Positions 50,735-59,694 are shown, numbered from the stretch's first letter. The stretch is 60,700 nt of DNA from Streptomyces sp. JJ36 (GCF_021696945.1 NZ_JACYHE010000032.1:1-60700); one strand, 5' to 3'. Made by a program: numbers and translations. The notes: generated by a model not told the origin, from the sequence alone.

Positions 50735-53331
50735 GGCGTGGCCTCCCGGAGGGGGTTGGGCAGGTCGAGGTAGACGGACTGGGTGTGGACGTCGCCGACG
50801 AGTTCGTCCCGCCCGTCCACGCAGGTCAGATAGTTGCCCTTGCAGCGCAGCGCGGGCGCGTCGAGGAGGGTGTCCAGCAGGCCCCGCGCGCCGGGCTCCG
50901 TGCCGCGCAGCGCGGCGAGGCGGTCCCGTACGCGCCGCAGCAAGGGCTCCTCCGCGGCGAGGCCCAGGGCGCCGAAGGCGCCGACCAGGCCGAGGAGGTT
51001 GTTGACGCCGAGGTAGTAGGCGATCCGCTCGTCCACCAGGGCGTCGTCGAAGACCAGCTCGACCCCCGTGGTGACACCGGGCAGCAGGCGTTCCGCCTCG
51101 CCGGCCCGGGAGGCGGCGACGTAGTAGCCCTGGCTGTCGCGGTACCAGCCCGCCCGGGGCAGGCCGTCGCCGGACAGTGCGAGCAGGGTGTTCTGGTGGT
51201 GCGGTTCCAGCGCGATGCCGTACCGGGCGTAGAGCCGGATCAGCGGTACGGCGAGCACGTCCAGGCAGCGGTCGAGCCACCGGGCGGCGGCCTCCGCCCG
51301 GCCGACGCCGTGCACCCGGGCCGCCTGCGCCACCGCGGCGGACAGCAGGGCGCGGTGCCGCGGCGGTCGGCCGTCGCCCGGGCCGGTGCGCTCGGCCAGC
51401 AGCCCGGCCAGGCACAGGGCGTCGTCCGGGCCGCCGCGGAAGGGGTTGTCGCGGATCGCGGTCTCCAGCCCGGACTCGCCGCCCGGCACGGCGTCCCTCC
51501 CCCCGGGCCCGCCGGGTTCCGGCGGGCCGGCGGACACCCAGGCGAAGTCGCGCAGGATGCCGAACTCCGGGTGCTCGGCGCGCAGCCAGGCGGCCGGCCC
51601 GGCGGCCAGCAGGCGCGCGGCGCGGACGCCGAGCCGCAGCTCACCCCGCAGGTTGTTGCGGCGGGAGTTGGTGATGCGCATACCGAGCGACAGCTTGAGC
51701 ATCACCGCGGCGTCCGGCCGGTGCACGGTCCGCACCGAGGAGGTGGGCCACCAGGCCGGCCCGTACGGCCCGAGCGGGCGCAGCAGCCCCGCGTCCACCA
51801 GGGCGGCCGTCCCCGGCCGCCGCAGCACCTCGCGGGCCTGCCAGGGATGGGCCGGGACCGGCAGCATCCCGGGCGGCAGGTCGAGGCCCCGGGCGAGCGG
51901 GCGCAGCACCCCGGCGACCGTACGGCCGTCCGCGCTCTCGCCGGCCACCACGTCCGGGTGCGCGGCGAACCAGTGCAGCGGGAAGGAGCCGCGCATCTCC
52001 GGGGACCAGGCGTCGAGTTCCGCCTCCGTGGCCTCCTCCCGGCTCTTCGGCGCCGGATGGAAGGGGTGGCCGAGCAGCAGGGCCTGCTCGGCGTCGAGGA
52101 ACGGGGTGGGGCCCTCCGCGCCCCGCTCCTCGCCGCGCCGGCGGGTCAGGTGGGCCGCGGTGCGGGCGGCCGAGTCCAGCACCCGGGCCACCGCGTCGTC
52201 CCCGCGGTGCGGGGGGAGAGCGCGGGCCACGGTGGTCTCCCGCACCAGGGCGGCCGCCACCAGCGCCACCCCGGCGGGGCACCCAGCGCCCGCCGCCCCC
52301 AGGCCTGCCGCGCCGGCCAGGGGAGCCGCACCCGCACCGGCCACGGGAGCCACACCCGAACCGGCCCCGGGAGCCCCGTCCGCACCGGCGCCGGGAGCCC
52401 CGTCCGAGAAGCCCCCCTGCGTCGGCCCGTTCGCCACGGCGGCGGAGGCCGGGGGCACGGACCCGCGAGCCCGGCCCTGGCCCGGACGGCAGACCCCGCC
52501 CGGTCCTCCCGGACACGGGGAGCCGCCCTCCAGAGCGCCCGCCTCCCCCACGCCCGTGCCGGGCGCCGTGCCGGGGCCCGTGCCGGCCGGTGCCGGCAGC
52601 GCCCCGGACGCGCCGGGGGCCGCCACCTCTCCGACCGCGGTCGCCCCCGGCTCGGCGGCGGCCGGGGGCAGCAGGCGGGCGGGTCCGAAGCGGTGCCACC
52701 CGGTGGCGCTGCGGTAGCGCACCGGCACGGCGAGGTGCAGTCCGGAGGCCGGGAGTCCGAGCCGCACCTCCTGACCCGCGGGCGGCACGTCGATGCCGTG
52801 CTCGCGTACGTACGACCGCACCAGCCGCTCGGCGGCGGCCGCCGCCGCGGCCTCCCGCGGGTCCGGGTGATCGAGCGGGTCGGGGCCCGGCCCGCCGCCC
52901 ACCGGGGACGGGGGCGCGGGGTCCGCGCCCGGCGTCACGGGACGGCCCGGCGAGTCTCCCCCGACGCCCGGGAAGGCGGGGTTTCCGGACACGGCGGCCC
53001 CGGCGGCACCGGTGTGCGGGCCGCCGGGCCGGACGTCACCCCGGGCGGCCGCGCCACCGCCCCGGGCCGGACCAGCCGCGGAGTCGGACGCCGGGAAGGC
53101 GCCGGGCGGGGGGCCGCCGCGCCCGCCCGCACCGGATAAGGGCGCCCCGCCGGACGCGCCCGCACCGGCCGCGCCCGCACCGGACGTGCCGGACACCGGC
53201 GCCCCGCCGGACGGGGCCGGAGCGGCGGGTCCGGCCGCTGCGGCCCCGTCCAGGGGTTCCCCGGGGCGCCGGCCCGCGGGGCCGGAGGCTTCCTCGGCGT
53301 GCGTCCCGTGCGGGGCGGGGCGGCGGGTCAC
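50731..53331 (-). CDS. IucA/IucC family siderophore synthetase with long low-complexity insertions
   Basis: This is an 866-aa NIS synthetase, about 270 residues longer than the family. Residues 1-155 are a Gly/Ala/Pro/Ser-rich head. Residues about 222-352 are a second Gly/Ala/Pro insert that interrupts the N-terminal domain after RYRSATGWHRFGPARLLPP. Core motifs are intact: GHPFHPAPKSR (421-431), LGMRITNSRRNNLRGELRLG, and YGIALEPHHQNTLLAL. The GHPxHPxxKSR form is typical of type A, citrate-using synthetases. The start overlaps the end of the upstream decarboxylase gene (GTGA). Whether the inserts are tolerated or spliced by shifted starts needs protein data. Confidence 0.88.
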   Translation of the reverse strand: MTRRPAPHGTHAEEASGPAGRRPGEPLDGAAAAGPAAPAPSGGAPVSGTSGAGAAGAGASGGAPLSGAGGRGGPPPGAFPASDSAAGPARGGGAAARGDVRPGGPHTGAAGAAVSGNPAFPGVGGDSPGRPVTPGADPAPPSPVGGGPGPDPLDHPDPREAAAAAAAERLVRSYVREHGIDVPPAGQEVRLGLPASGLHLAVPVRYRSATGWHRFGPARLLPPAAAEPGATAVGEVAAPGASGALPAPAGTGPGTAPGTGVGEAGALEGGSPCPGGPGGVCRPGQGRARGSVPPASAAVANGPTQGGFSDGAPGAGADGAPGAGSGVAPVAGAGAAPLAGAAGLGAAGAGCPAGVALVAAALVRETTVARALPPHRGDDAVARVLDSAARTAAHLTRRRGEERGAEGPTPFLDAEQALLLGHPFHPAPKSREEATEAELDAWSPEMRGSFPLHWFAAHPDVVAGESADGRTVAGVLRPLARGLDLPPGMLPVPAHPWQAREVLRRPGTAALVDAGLLRPLGPYGPAWWPTSSVRTVHRPDAAVMLKLSLGMRITNSRRNNLRGELRLGVRAARLLAAGPAAWLRAEHPEFGILRDFAWVSAGPPEPGGPGGRDAVPGGESGLETAIRDNPFRGGPDDALCLAGLLAERTGPGDGRPPRHRALLSAAVAQAARVHGVGRAEAAARWLDRCLDVLAVPLIRLYARYGIALEPHHQNTLLALSGDGLPRAGWYRDSQGYYVAASRAGEAERLLPGVTTGVELVFDDALVDERIAYYLGVNNLLGLVGAFGALGLAAEEPLLRRVRDRLAALRGTEPGARGLLDTLLDAPALRCKGNYLTCVDGRDELVGDVHTQSVYLDLPNPLREATP

Positions 53332-55322
53332 CGGCCGGTCTCCTCGGCGTGGCCCGCCGCGACGACGAGGCGCAGCAACCGCTTCACCTGCTCGGCGGTG
53401 GCGTGCGGGTTGAGCAGGGTGAGCTTCAGGCGCACGCCCCCGGCGCCCTCCCCGGGGAGCTCGGTGCGCCCGACCACTGCGGTGCCGTCGCGCAGCAGCC
53501 GGCGCCGCAGCGCGGCGTTGATCCGGTCGACCGCCTCCGGGTCGGCCGCGAGCGCCGGGTCGGCGGGCAGGTAGCGGAAGAGGAAGGCGGTCAGCACCGG
53601 TTCGGCGTACAACTCCAGCCGCGGGTCAGCCCGTACGGCCCGGGCTCCGGCCAGCGCCAGGGCGTGGCAGGCGTCGACCAGCCGGCCCAGCCGCTCGGTG
53701 CCGAGGGTCCGCAGCGTCACCGCGATCTTGAACGCGTCGGCCCGCCGGGTGGTGCGCAGCGACAGCCCGAGCAGGCTCGGGTAGCCGGCCTCCTCGTCGT
53801 CCCGCGGGTTGAGGTAGACCGCGCGACGGGCCAGCGAGGCGTAGTCGGCGGCGCGGCGCGCCAGGAAGATCCCGGCGGCGGTGGGCTGCCAGCCCAGCTT
53901 GTGCCAGTCGAGCGAGACGGAGTCGGCGCGGGCGAGGCCGTCCAGCAGCGGCGCCAGCCGCGGGGAGAGCAGGGCGCCCCCGCCGTATGCGGCGTCCACG
54001 TGCAGCCAGGCGCCGTGCCGGGCGGCGAGGTCGGCACACGGGCCCAGCGGGTCGAAACTGCCGGTGTCGGTGGTGCCCGCGGTGGCGGCGACGGCGAGCG
54101 GCAGTTCGCCGCGTGCGACGCTCTCCGCCATGGCCTGCTCCAGCGCGTCGGGGCGCATCCGGAGCAGGTGGTCCACGGGCACCGGCACCACCGCGTCCTC
54201 GCCGAGCCCCAGCAGGGCCGCGGCGCGCTGCACCGAGAAGTGCGCGGCGGCGGAGGCGAAGATCCGCGGGCGGGCGGCGCGGCCCGGGGTGCCGGCCAGC
54301 TCGATCTGCGTCCCGTCCGCACGGCCCCAGACCCGGTCGCGGGCGAGCATCAGCCCCATCAGGTTGGACTCGGTGCCGCCGGACGTCAGCACCCCGGCGG
54401 CGGCTTCCGGGTCGTAGCCGACGAGCGCGGCCATCCCGGCGAGGAGCCGGGTCTCCAGGGCGGTGGCGGCGGGGGCCTGGTCCCAGGAGTCCTGCGAGGG
54501 GTTGAGGGCGGAGACGGCGAGGTCCGCGGCGACGGCCACGGCCAGCGGGGGGCAGTGCAGGTGTGCGGCGCAGGCGGGGTCGGCGGGGTCGGCGCTGCCC
54601 TGGGCCAGCGCCTCGGTGAGGGTGCGCAGGGCGCCGTCGCCGTCCGCGGTGGCGTACGCCTTGGCCATGGACTCGGAGGTGACCCAGGGGGCGCCGGCGG
54701 GCAGGGGGCCGCCCCGGGCACGGGCGCCGTCGGCCAGGGCCTCCAGGACCTCGCGTACGGGCTGTTCCAGGGCCCGCGGCCCGTCCGTGCCGCCGGCGAG
54801 GGCGGCGAGCCGGGCGAGCAGCACGTCTGCCTGCGGGCCCGGTGGGCCCGCCCGGTCCGGACCGCCGGGCCGGCGGGGGCCGCCCAGCGGGGCACGGTCG
54901 CCCGGCGACGCCGGACCACCCACCGGGCCCGCACCGCCCGGCGACTCCAGGCCGCCCGGTGACGCGCCGTCACACAGCGGCACCGGGCCACCGGACAGGT
55001 CCGTGCCCCCCGGCGGCTCCGGGCCCCGCAGCGGCACCGGCACCGGGCTACCCGGCCCGAGGTCCCCCAGCAGGTCCCGGTCGCCCGGGCTTCCGGCCGG
55101 CTCCGGGACGCCCAGGGGCGACGGTCCCGGGCCTCCGGCAGGCTCCGTGGCCTCCGGCCGCCGCCCCGCGGCGGGACCCCGTGCCGGGGGGACGCCGCGT
55201 ACGGGGCCAGGGGCGACCGGCGCGTCACCGGCCACGCCGGGCCCGGTGCCGGGCCGGCTCCCGGAGACGGCCGCCGCGTTCTCCGCCCGTTCCCGGGTCT
55301 CGTCCCCGGGCCGCGGGCTCAT
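53328..55322 (-). CDS. PLP-dependent decarboxylase (DesA/DABA-decarboxylase type) with disordered head
   Basis: This is a 664-aa group II PLP decarboxylase. The first 165 residues are a Pro/Gly-rich, disordered head; the enzyme core follows. Visible are TSGGTESNLMGLMLARDRVW, VAATAGTTDTGSFDPLG, LHVDAAYGGGALLSPRL, SVSLDWHKLGWQPTAAGIFL with the PLP Lys, and VYLNPRDDEEAGYPSLLGLS. It would decarboxylate lysine, ornithine or 2,4-diaminobutyrate, giving the diamine precursor. ATG 55322 overlaps the stop of a small upstream ORF (ATGA). A later internal start is possible. Confidence 0.87.
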   Translation of the reverse strand: MSPRPGDETRERAENAAAVSGSRPGTGPGVAGDAPVAPGPVRGVPPARGPAAGRRPEATEPAGGPGPSPLGVPEPAGSPGDRDLLGDLGPGSPVPVPLRGPEPPGGTDLSGGPVPLCDGASPGGLESPGGAGPVGGPASPGDRAPLGGPRRPGGPDRAGPPGPQADVLLARLAALAGGTDGPRALEQPVREVLEALADGARARGGPLPAGAPWVTSESMAKAYATADGDGALRTLTEALAQGSADPADPACAAHLHCPPLAVAVAADLAVSALNPSQDSWDQAPAATALETRLLAGMAALVGYDPEAAAGVLTSGGTESNLMGLMLARDRVWGRADGTQIELAGTPGRAARPRIFASAAAHFSVQRAAALLGLGEDAVVPVPVDHLLRMRPDALEQAMAESVARGELPLAVAATAGTTDTGSFDPLGPCADLAARHGAWLHVDAAYGGGALLSPRLAPLLDGLARADSVSLDWHKLGWQPTAAGIFLARRAADYASLARRAVYLNPRDDEEAGYPSLLGLSLRTTRRADAFKIAVTLRTLGTERLGRLVDACHALALAGARAVRADPRLELYAEPVLTAFLFRYLPADPALAADPEAVDRINAALRRRLLRDGTAVVGRTELPGEGAGGVRLKLTLLNPHATAEQVKRLLRLVVAAGHAEETGR

Positions 55323-55513
55323 GCCGTCCTCCCGGGGTGTGCCGCGCCTGCTGCGGGCGTGGCCGGGCGGTGCGCCGCGCCGGCCTCCCGGTCCGCCCCG
55401 GACCCGGACCCGACCGGCCGTAAGGCGCCGTGGAACGCTCCTCCCCCAGCCGGTGCGGGCACGGGCGGCGACGGGCGGGGGCGGGTACGGACGCGCGCGG
55501 GGGCGACGGTCAT
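55319..55513 (-). CDS. Small ORF coupled to the decarboxylase gene (uncertain)
   Basis: This is a 64-aa ORF, Pro/Ala/Arg-rich, in the gap between the two decarboxylase genes. It ends TGA overlapping ATG 55322 (ATGA), the same arrangement as the other operon junctions. There is only a weak GGAG upstream of ATG 55513. It has no known domain and could be a coupling leader, a remnant, or chance. Confidence 0.3.
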   Translation of the reverse strand: MTVAPARVRTRPRPSPPVPAPAGGGAFHGALRPVGSGSGADREAGAAHRPATPAAGAAHPGRTA

Positions 55514-55582
55514 GGCGGAGGCTCCGGAAGGACGGCGGCGGGTCGGGAGTCGGGTGCGCCGGGAGGGCGCGGGCGGGCCGCC

Positions 55583-56830
55583 CTACAGCATGTGGCGTGC
55601 GGCGACCGGGTGCCCGAGGAAGGAGTGCATGGCGAACTCCCAGCCGTAGGACCCTGCGCAGGGGAAGACGACCAGGTCACCGGCGCGTACCCGGTCCACG
55701 CGCACGTCCCGCAGCAGGGTGTCCTCGGGGGTGCAGAGTTCACCGACGACGGTGACGCATGTGTCCTCGGCCGCCGGCCGGGGCAGTCCCGCGGGCCATT
55801 CCTCCACGGGCAGCACGGCGATGTTGTGCACGATGTCCCAGGAGGTGGGGAGCTGGAAGTGGTGGATGCCGCCGCGCAGCATCGCGTACCACTCCCCGTA
55901 CGCGCGTTTGACGTCCGTCACCTCGGCCGCGTACCAGCCGCAGTCGGTGACCAGGTACCGGCCGGGCTCCAGCACGACCGTGACCCCGGGCGGCGGCTGC
56001 ACCCGGGCGGCGAGCTCGCCGAACCGGGCGACGTCGAAGGGCTTCTCGCCCTCGAAGGCCACGCCGATGCCGCCGCCGATGTCCACCTGGCGCAGGTCGA
56101 CGCCGTGCTCCGCGGCCGTCCGTCCGCTCCACTCCACGCACCAGCGCAGATAGGCGGCGTGGGCCTCGGCGTCGAGGTTGTTGGAGGCGGCGTGGAAGTG
56201 GAAGCCGGTCAGGTCGAGGCCGGGCAGCCGCCGGGCGGCGGCGAGCACGGCGGGGACGTCCGGCTCGGCCACGCCGAACTGGGTGGGGACGCCGCCCATG
56301 CTGAGGGAGCCGCCGAGGGGGATGCGGGCCGGGTTGACCCGCAGCGCCGCGCGTACCGTGGTGCCCTCGGCGACCGCGATGCGGCTGAGGCGGTGCAGCT
56401 CCAGCAGGCTCTCGGCGTTGACGCACGCCACCTGCGCCCGGACCAGTTCGGTGAGCAGTGGTACGGACTTGGCGGGGCCGGCGGCGACCACGGGCGCCGG
56501 TGCGCCGTCCCGCGGCGGCTTGGCCTCCAGGGCGAGGCGGAGCTCGGTACCGGAGGCCGCTTCGAACCCGTCGACGTGCGGGGCGAGGGCGGCTACCACG
56601 CCGGGGAAGGAGTTGGCCTTCACGGCGTAGTGGACGGCGGCCCAGTCGGGGAGGGCCGCCCGGAGTGCGCGGGCGCGTTCCGCGGCGACGGCACCGTCGT
56701 ACAGGTATGCGGAGACCGGTTCCGCTCCACCCGCCAGGCGCAGCAGGAGGCCGCGGACGTGCTCGGGAAGCGCTTCCACCGGATAGGCGGAACGGGGTGC
56801 AGCAGACGGCGGGAACTGGACGGACACCAC
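55583..56830 (-). CDS. Type III PLP-dependent decarboxylase, first gene of the NIS operon
   Basis: This is a 415-aa alanine-racemase-fold decarboxylase related to diaminopimelate and ornithine decarboxylase (LysA/BtrK group). Seen are the PLP Lys motif VHYAVKANSFPGVVAAL, GFHFHAASNNLDAEAH, DIGGGIGVAFEGE, and the C-terminal GELCTPEDTLL with the active-site Cys and AGSYGWEFAMHSFLG. It starts at GTG 56830, or GTG 56827. An iron box lies about 80 nt upstream. The substrate is not set by the sequence; with the second decarboxylase present, it may act on a modified or coupled amino acid. Confidence 0.88.
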   Translation of the reverse strand: MVSVQFPPSAAPRSAYPVEALPEHVRGLLLRLAGGAEPVSAYLYDGAVAAERARALRAALPDWAAVHYAVKANSFPGVVAALAPHVDGFEAASGTELRLALEAKPPRDGAPAPVVAAGPAKSVPLLTELVRAQVACVNAESLLELHRLSRIAVAEGTTVRAALRVNPARIPLGGSLSMGGVPTQFGVAEPDVPAVLAAARRLPGLDLTGFHFHAASNNLDAEAHAAYLRWCVEWSGRTAAEHGVDLRQVDIGGGIGVAFEGEKPFDVARFGELAARVQPPPGVTVVLEPGRYLVTDCGWYAAEVTDVKRAYGEWYAMLRGGIHHFQLPTSWDIVHNIAVLPVEEWPAGLPRPAAEDTCVTVVGELCTPEDTLLRDVRVDRVRAGDLVVFPCAGSYGWEFAMHSFLGHPVAARHML

Positions 56831-56908
56831 TCGGCCTCGGTCTCGGGTACGGCTCGGATGCGCCCGGGGACCGGAGGTGACCGGTCCCGCGCACACCACC
56901 CACAGGGC

Positions 56909-56927
56909 TTAGGTGAGCCTAACCTCA
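56909..56927. promoter_or_regulatory. Iron box (DmdR1/IdeR site) of the NIS operon
   Basis: TTAGGTGAGCCTAACCTCA matches the TTAGGTTAGGCTAACCTAA consensus at 16 of 19 positions. It precedes GTG 56830 by about 80 nt and should repress the whole minus-strand operon when iron is plentiful. Confidence 0.92.
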
Positions 56928-57112
56928 TGGCTGCCTCTTTCGCTGCCGTTCGTCCCCGAAACGGGCGTCGCACACCTGCCCGGCACCCGATGCGTACGGG
57001 GCGCACGCGGGCGACGCACGGGGCGCACCGGCGCGTACGGGTCGCACACGAGTCCCGCTTCACGCCCACCGGGCGCACCGCGCATCGGGACCGGCAGGCA
57101 TGATGGGCCTTC

Positions 57113-57883
57113 ATGAGTGCGCGCTTCGAGGAACTGGACTGGCGGCGGACCCCGCTGGGGGAGATCAGCCTGCGCCGGCGGCGCGACCCGGCGACGGGCA
57201 CCGACGTCTACGAGGTGAAGCTGGACGACGCCTACCTGATGTCCAGCATGTTCACCGCCGGGGAGCGGGCGCTCGCCGAACTCGCGCTGGCCGAACTGCG
57301 GGACGCCGGACTGCGTGACGCGGAGCCGGTCGGCGACACTGCCGCAGGGGTCCTCGACGTGGTGGTCGGCGGGCTGGGTCTCGGCCACACGGCGGACGCC
57401 GTGCTGCGCGACTCCCGCGTGCGGACGCTGGTGGTGATCGAGGCCCTGGAGGAGGTCATCTCCTGGCACCGGCGCGGGCTGGTGCCCCTCGGCGAACGGC
57501 TCGCCGGCGACCCCCGCTGCACGCTGTCCCCGGGCGACTTCTTCGCGCTGGCCGCCGCGGGAGAGGGCCTGGACCCGGAGCAACCGGGCCGGCGCTTCCA
57601 CGCCGTGCTGCTGGACGTCGACCACTCGCCCGACCACCTGCTGCACCCGGCCCACGCCGCGCTCTACGAGCCGCCGGGCCTCCGCCGCATCGCCGACGCG
57701 CTGCACCCCGGCGGGGTCTTCGCGCTCTGGTCCGACGACCCGCCGAGCGACCGCTTCCTGACCGCGCTGGGCCGGGTCTTCGTCGAGGCGGACGCCCGTA
57801 CGGTCTCCTTCGGCAACCCGCTGGGCGGGAACACCTCCGCCAACACGGTCTACCTCGCCAGACGGGCCGCCTGCTCCTCGTAG
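57113..57883 (+). CDS. Spermidine synthase-like methyltransferase-fold protein
   Basis: This is a 256-aa Rossmann-like protein. LDVVVGGLGLGHTADAVLRD is the nucleotide-binding loop, VIEALEEVISWHRRGL carries the acidic residue that binds the ribose, and FHAVLLDVDHSPDHLLHP and GGVFALWSDDPPSD follow the spermidine-synthase fold. It lacks the classic polyamine-binding DxxD pair, so it may be a methyltransferase. It is divergent from the NIS operon and not visibly part of it, though the neighbourhood of diamine-making enzymes makes a polyamine role worth testing. Confidence 0.85.
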   Translation: MSARFEELDWRRTPLGEISLRRRRDPATGTDVYEVKLDDAYLMSSMFTAGERALAELALAELRDAGLRDAEPVGDTAAGVLDVVVGGLGLGHTADAVLRDSRVRTLVVIEALEEVISWHRRGLVPLGERLAGDPRCTLSPGDFFALAAAGEGLDPEQPGRRFHAVLLDVDHSPDHLLHPAHAALYEPPGLRRIADALHPGGVFALWSDDPPSDRFLTALGRVFVEADARTVSFGNPLGGNTSANTVYLARRAACSS

Positions 57884-58038
57884 TCGGCGAGCACGCCGCG
57901 CAGTTGCTCCAGTGCCTCCTCCGGGATCTCCGGTGGGGGGTTCTCGGTGACGTAACGCGCAGAGGCGACCAAGGCCGCGAACTCGTACGCGTGCGAGGTC
58001 ACCCGCAGCACCCCGGGACGGGCCCATTCGAGCTGCAC
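57850..58038 (-). CDS. Small unknown protein downstream of the CMD gene
   Basis: This is a 62-aa ORF from GTG 58038, two bases after the upstream stop, so coupled translation is likely. The sequence VQLEWARPGVLRVTSHAYEF then EFAALVASARYVTENPP ends in a helical, acidic-basic tail (LADYEEQAARLAR). No family is recognised. Good codon bias, and the 3' overlap with the convergent gene (34 bp), suggest it is real. Confidence 0.6.
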   Translation of the reverse strand: MQLEWARPGVLRVTSHAYEFAALVASARYVTENPPPEIPEEALEQLRGVLADYEEQAARLAR

Positions 58039-58040
58039 GG

Positions 58041-58433
58041 TCAGGCCGCCTGCTGGAGGTGGTCCTTGATCTGGCCCAGCTCGCGGGCGAACTCGTCGTA
58101 GTCCTCCTGCATGCCGTTCAGGTAGGCGCTCCATCCGAGGCTGCTCTTCGCGTAGTGGACGGCCTCCTGGATCTCCTCGTCGGTGGCGCCGAAGAGCTTC
58201 GCCGCCTCGGTGTGGAAGAGGGTGCAGTAGCGGCACTTGGTCTCGGAGTGGAGCGCGATCCCCATCAGCTCCTTGTACTTGTTCGGGATGAGGGTCTCGC
58301 CCAGCTCCAGCCGCTTGAAGAGCGCCCACTCGTGTTCGAGCAGGTCGTCGGGGATGGCGGTGAAGAAGTGCGGCACGAGCCCCAGCGTCTCCTTGATCTC
58401 CGACTCGATCTCGCCACGGGTACGGCCGGCCAT
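58041..58433 (-). CDS. Carboxymuconolactone decarboxylase (AhpD-like) family protein
   Basis: This is a 130-aa protein. ATG 58433 is used since codon bias weakens upstream; GTG 58532 is an alternative. The AhpD/CMD helical fold is seen: IKETLGLVPHFFTAIPDDLL, YKELMGIALHSETKCRYC then TLFH, which carries the CxxC-x-x-x-H active site, and GATDEEIQEAVHYAKSSL. The redox CxxC suggests a thiol reductase or peroxidase partner. No alkyl hydroperoxide reductase gene adjoins. Confidence 0.9.
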   Translation of the reverse strand: MAGRTRGEIESEIKETLGLVPHFFTAIPDDLLEHEWALFKRLELGETLIPNKYKELMGIALHSETKCRYCTLFHTEAAKLFGATDEEIQEAVHYAKSSLGWSAYLNGMQEDYDEFARELGQIKDHLQQAA

Positions 58434-58703
58434 GGCGACCACTTCCTTGGACGTCTCGTCGCATAGGCGCGCAGCCGCGTGCCTGTCCTTGAATTCACCA
58501 TATTCCGGGGCGAATCCCCTGACAACGGTCACCGTCCCGCCCCCGGGGACGCCCGCGCCGCGCGCCGGGGCCTCCCCCGGTTGCCGTATCCCGTACGGAA
58601 ACTTGTGCTTCGCCTGACCCGCACCTGACGTGCCCCTGACACGGCTTTGGGGAGACTTGTCCCCCGTGTGCCGGAAACCGCAGTCGCGACCCGAGGAGCA
58701 CCG

Positions 58704-59378
58704 ATGACCCGTCTCCCCACGACCTTCCGCGCCCTCCCGGCCCGGGCCCTGGCCCTGCGGATGCTCGGCTACCTCGCCGGATGCCTGGTCTTCGCCACCG
58801 GAGCCTCCCTCTTCATCCACTCCGAACTCGGCTCCGACCCGCTCGACGTGCTGGCGCTCGGACTGAAGGAGCACATCCCGCTGACCATCGGCCTCGCCCA
58901 GGCACTGATCGCGCTGGTGTGCATCGCGATCTGGTCGGCCTGGAACCGGCGGCGGCCCGTGGTGGCGCCGTTCGTCACCTTCTTCCTGTGCGGCAGCATG
59001 ATCGACCTGCTGCTGCTCGCCGACCTGTCCTGGCTGGCCGACACCGCGGCCCTGGGGGTGGGCGTGCTTCTCTGCGCCTACGGCTCGGCACTGATCATCA
59101 TGAGCGGGATCGGCATCCGGGCCATGGACCTGGTGGTGATCACCCTGGTGCGGCGCTGGGGCTGGCCGTTCTGGCTGGGGAAGGCGGGCATCGAAGCGGT
59201 GCTGCTGGCGACCGGATGGGTGCTCGGCGGGCCGGTGGGGGTCGGCACCGTCTGCTTCCTGGTCTTCGTCGACGGCCTGATCCAGCCCTTCATGGCACTG
59301 AACCGGCGCGCCCTGGGCATGCACAACCACGGCCTGGACGAGCCGGCCCCCGCAGCCGCCCCGCAGGGCGCGGCATGA
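58704..59378 (+). CDS. YczE/YyaS/YitT family membrane protein
   Basis: This is a 224-aa integral membrane protein at ATG 58704 with GAGGAG 7 nt upstream. Five to six hydrophobic segments and the marks FATGASLFIHSELGSDPLDV, LALGLKEHIPLTIGLAQALI and GSALIIMSGIGIRAMDLVVI place it in the family of Bacillus YczE. The C-terminal tail is short and Pro/Ala-rich. It may be a small-molecule permease; no neighbour tells the substrate. Confidence 0.87.
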   Translation: MTRLPTTFRALPARALALRMLGYLAGCLVFATGASLFIHSELGSDPLDVLALGLKEHIPLTIGLAQALIALVCIAIWSAWNRRRPVVAPFVTFFLCGSMIDLLLLADLSWLADTAALGVGVLLCAYGSALIIMSGIGIRAMDLVVITLVRRWGWPFWLGKAGIEAVLLATGWVLGGPVGVGTVCFLVFVDGLIQPFMALNRRALGMHNHGLDEPAPAAAPQGAA

Positions 59379-59691
59379 CGCCGCCGACCGCCGGGCAAGG
59401 CCCGGGCCGGCGGGCACACCACAGCGCCCGCCGGGGAGAGCGGGCCAGGTCCAGCGATCCTGCGGGCCCGCGGGGAGGCTGGGGCACGGGCCAGGGGCCG
59501 CGGGCCGCGGACCACGGGCCGCGGGAAGGCCGGGGGCACGGACCACGGCTGACGCCGAAGGAGCCCAGGCCGGGGCCGGAGCCGTTACGGGCCCGGGCCT
59601 GGCCGGTCCGGCCGGCGTCCCACCCGGCGGCCGCAGATGCGCCCGCGAACGCGCCCTGCCGCCCTGATTCGACATGTGCCAACATAGGCCT
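59379..59691. other. Intergenic region
   Basis: This is 313 nt of GC-rich sequence with short direct repeats such as GGACCACGG near 59,508-59,548. It contains the ArsR promoter. No gene was recognised. Confidence 0.45.
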
Positions 59692-59694
59692 ATG
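59683..59694. promoter_or_regulatory. Palindrome over the start codon of the ArsR gene
   Basis: CATAGGCCTATG is a perfect 12-bp palindrome that includes the ATG of the regulator gene. Just upstream is TTCGACATGTGCCAACATAG, of the AT-rich type bound by ArsR proteins. It is a likely autoregulatory operator. Confidence 0.6.

Noticed and set aside
47402..50773. 1123-residue open frame on the plus strand
   Set aside because: It is antisense to the synthetase and monooxygenase genes, both of which have all catalytic motifs.
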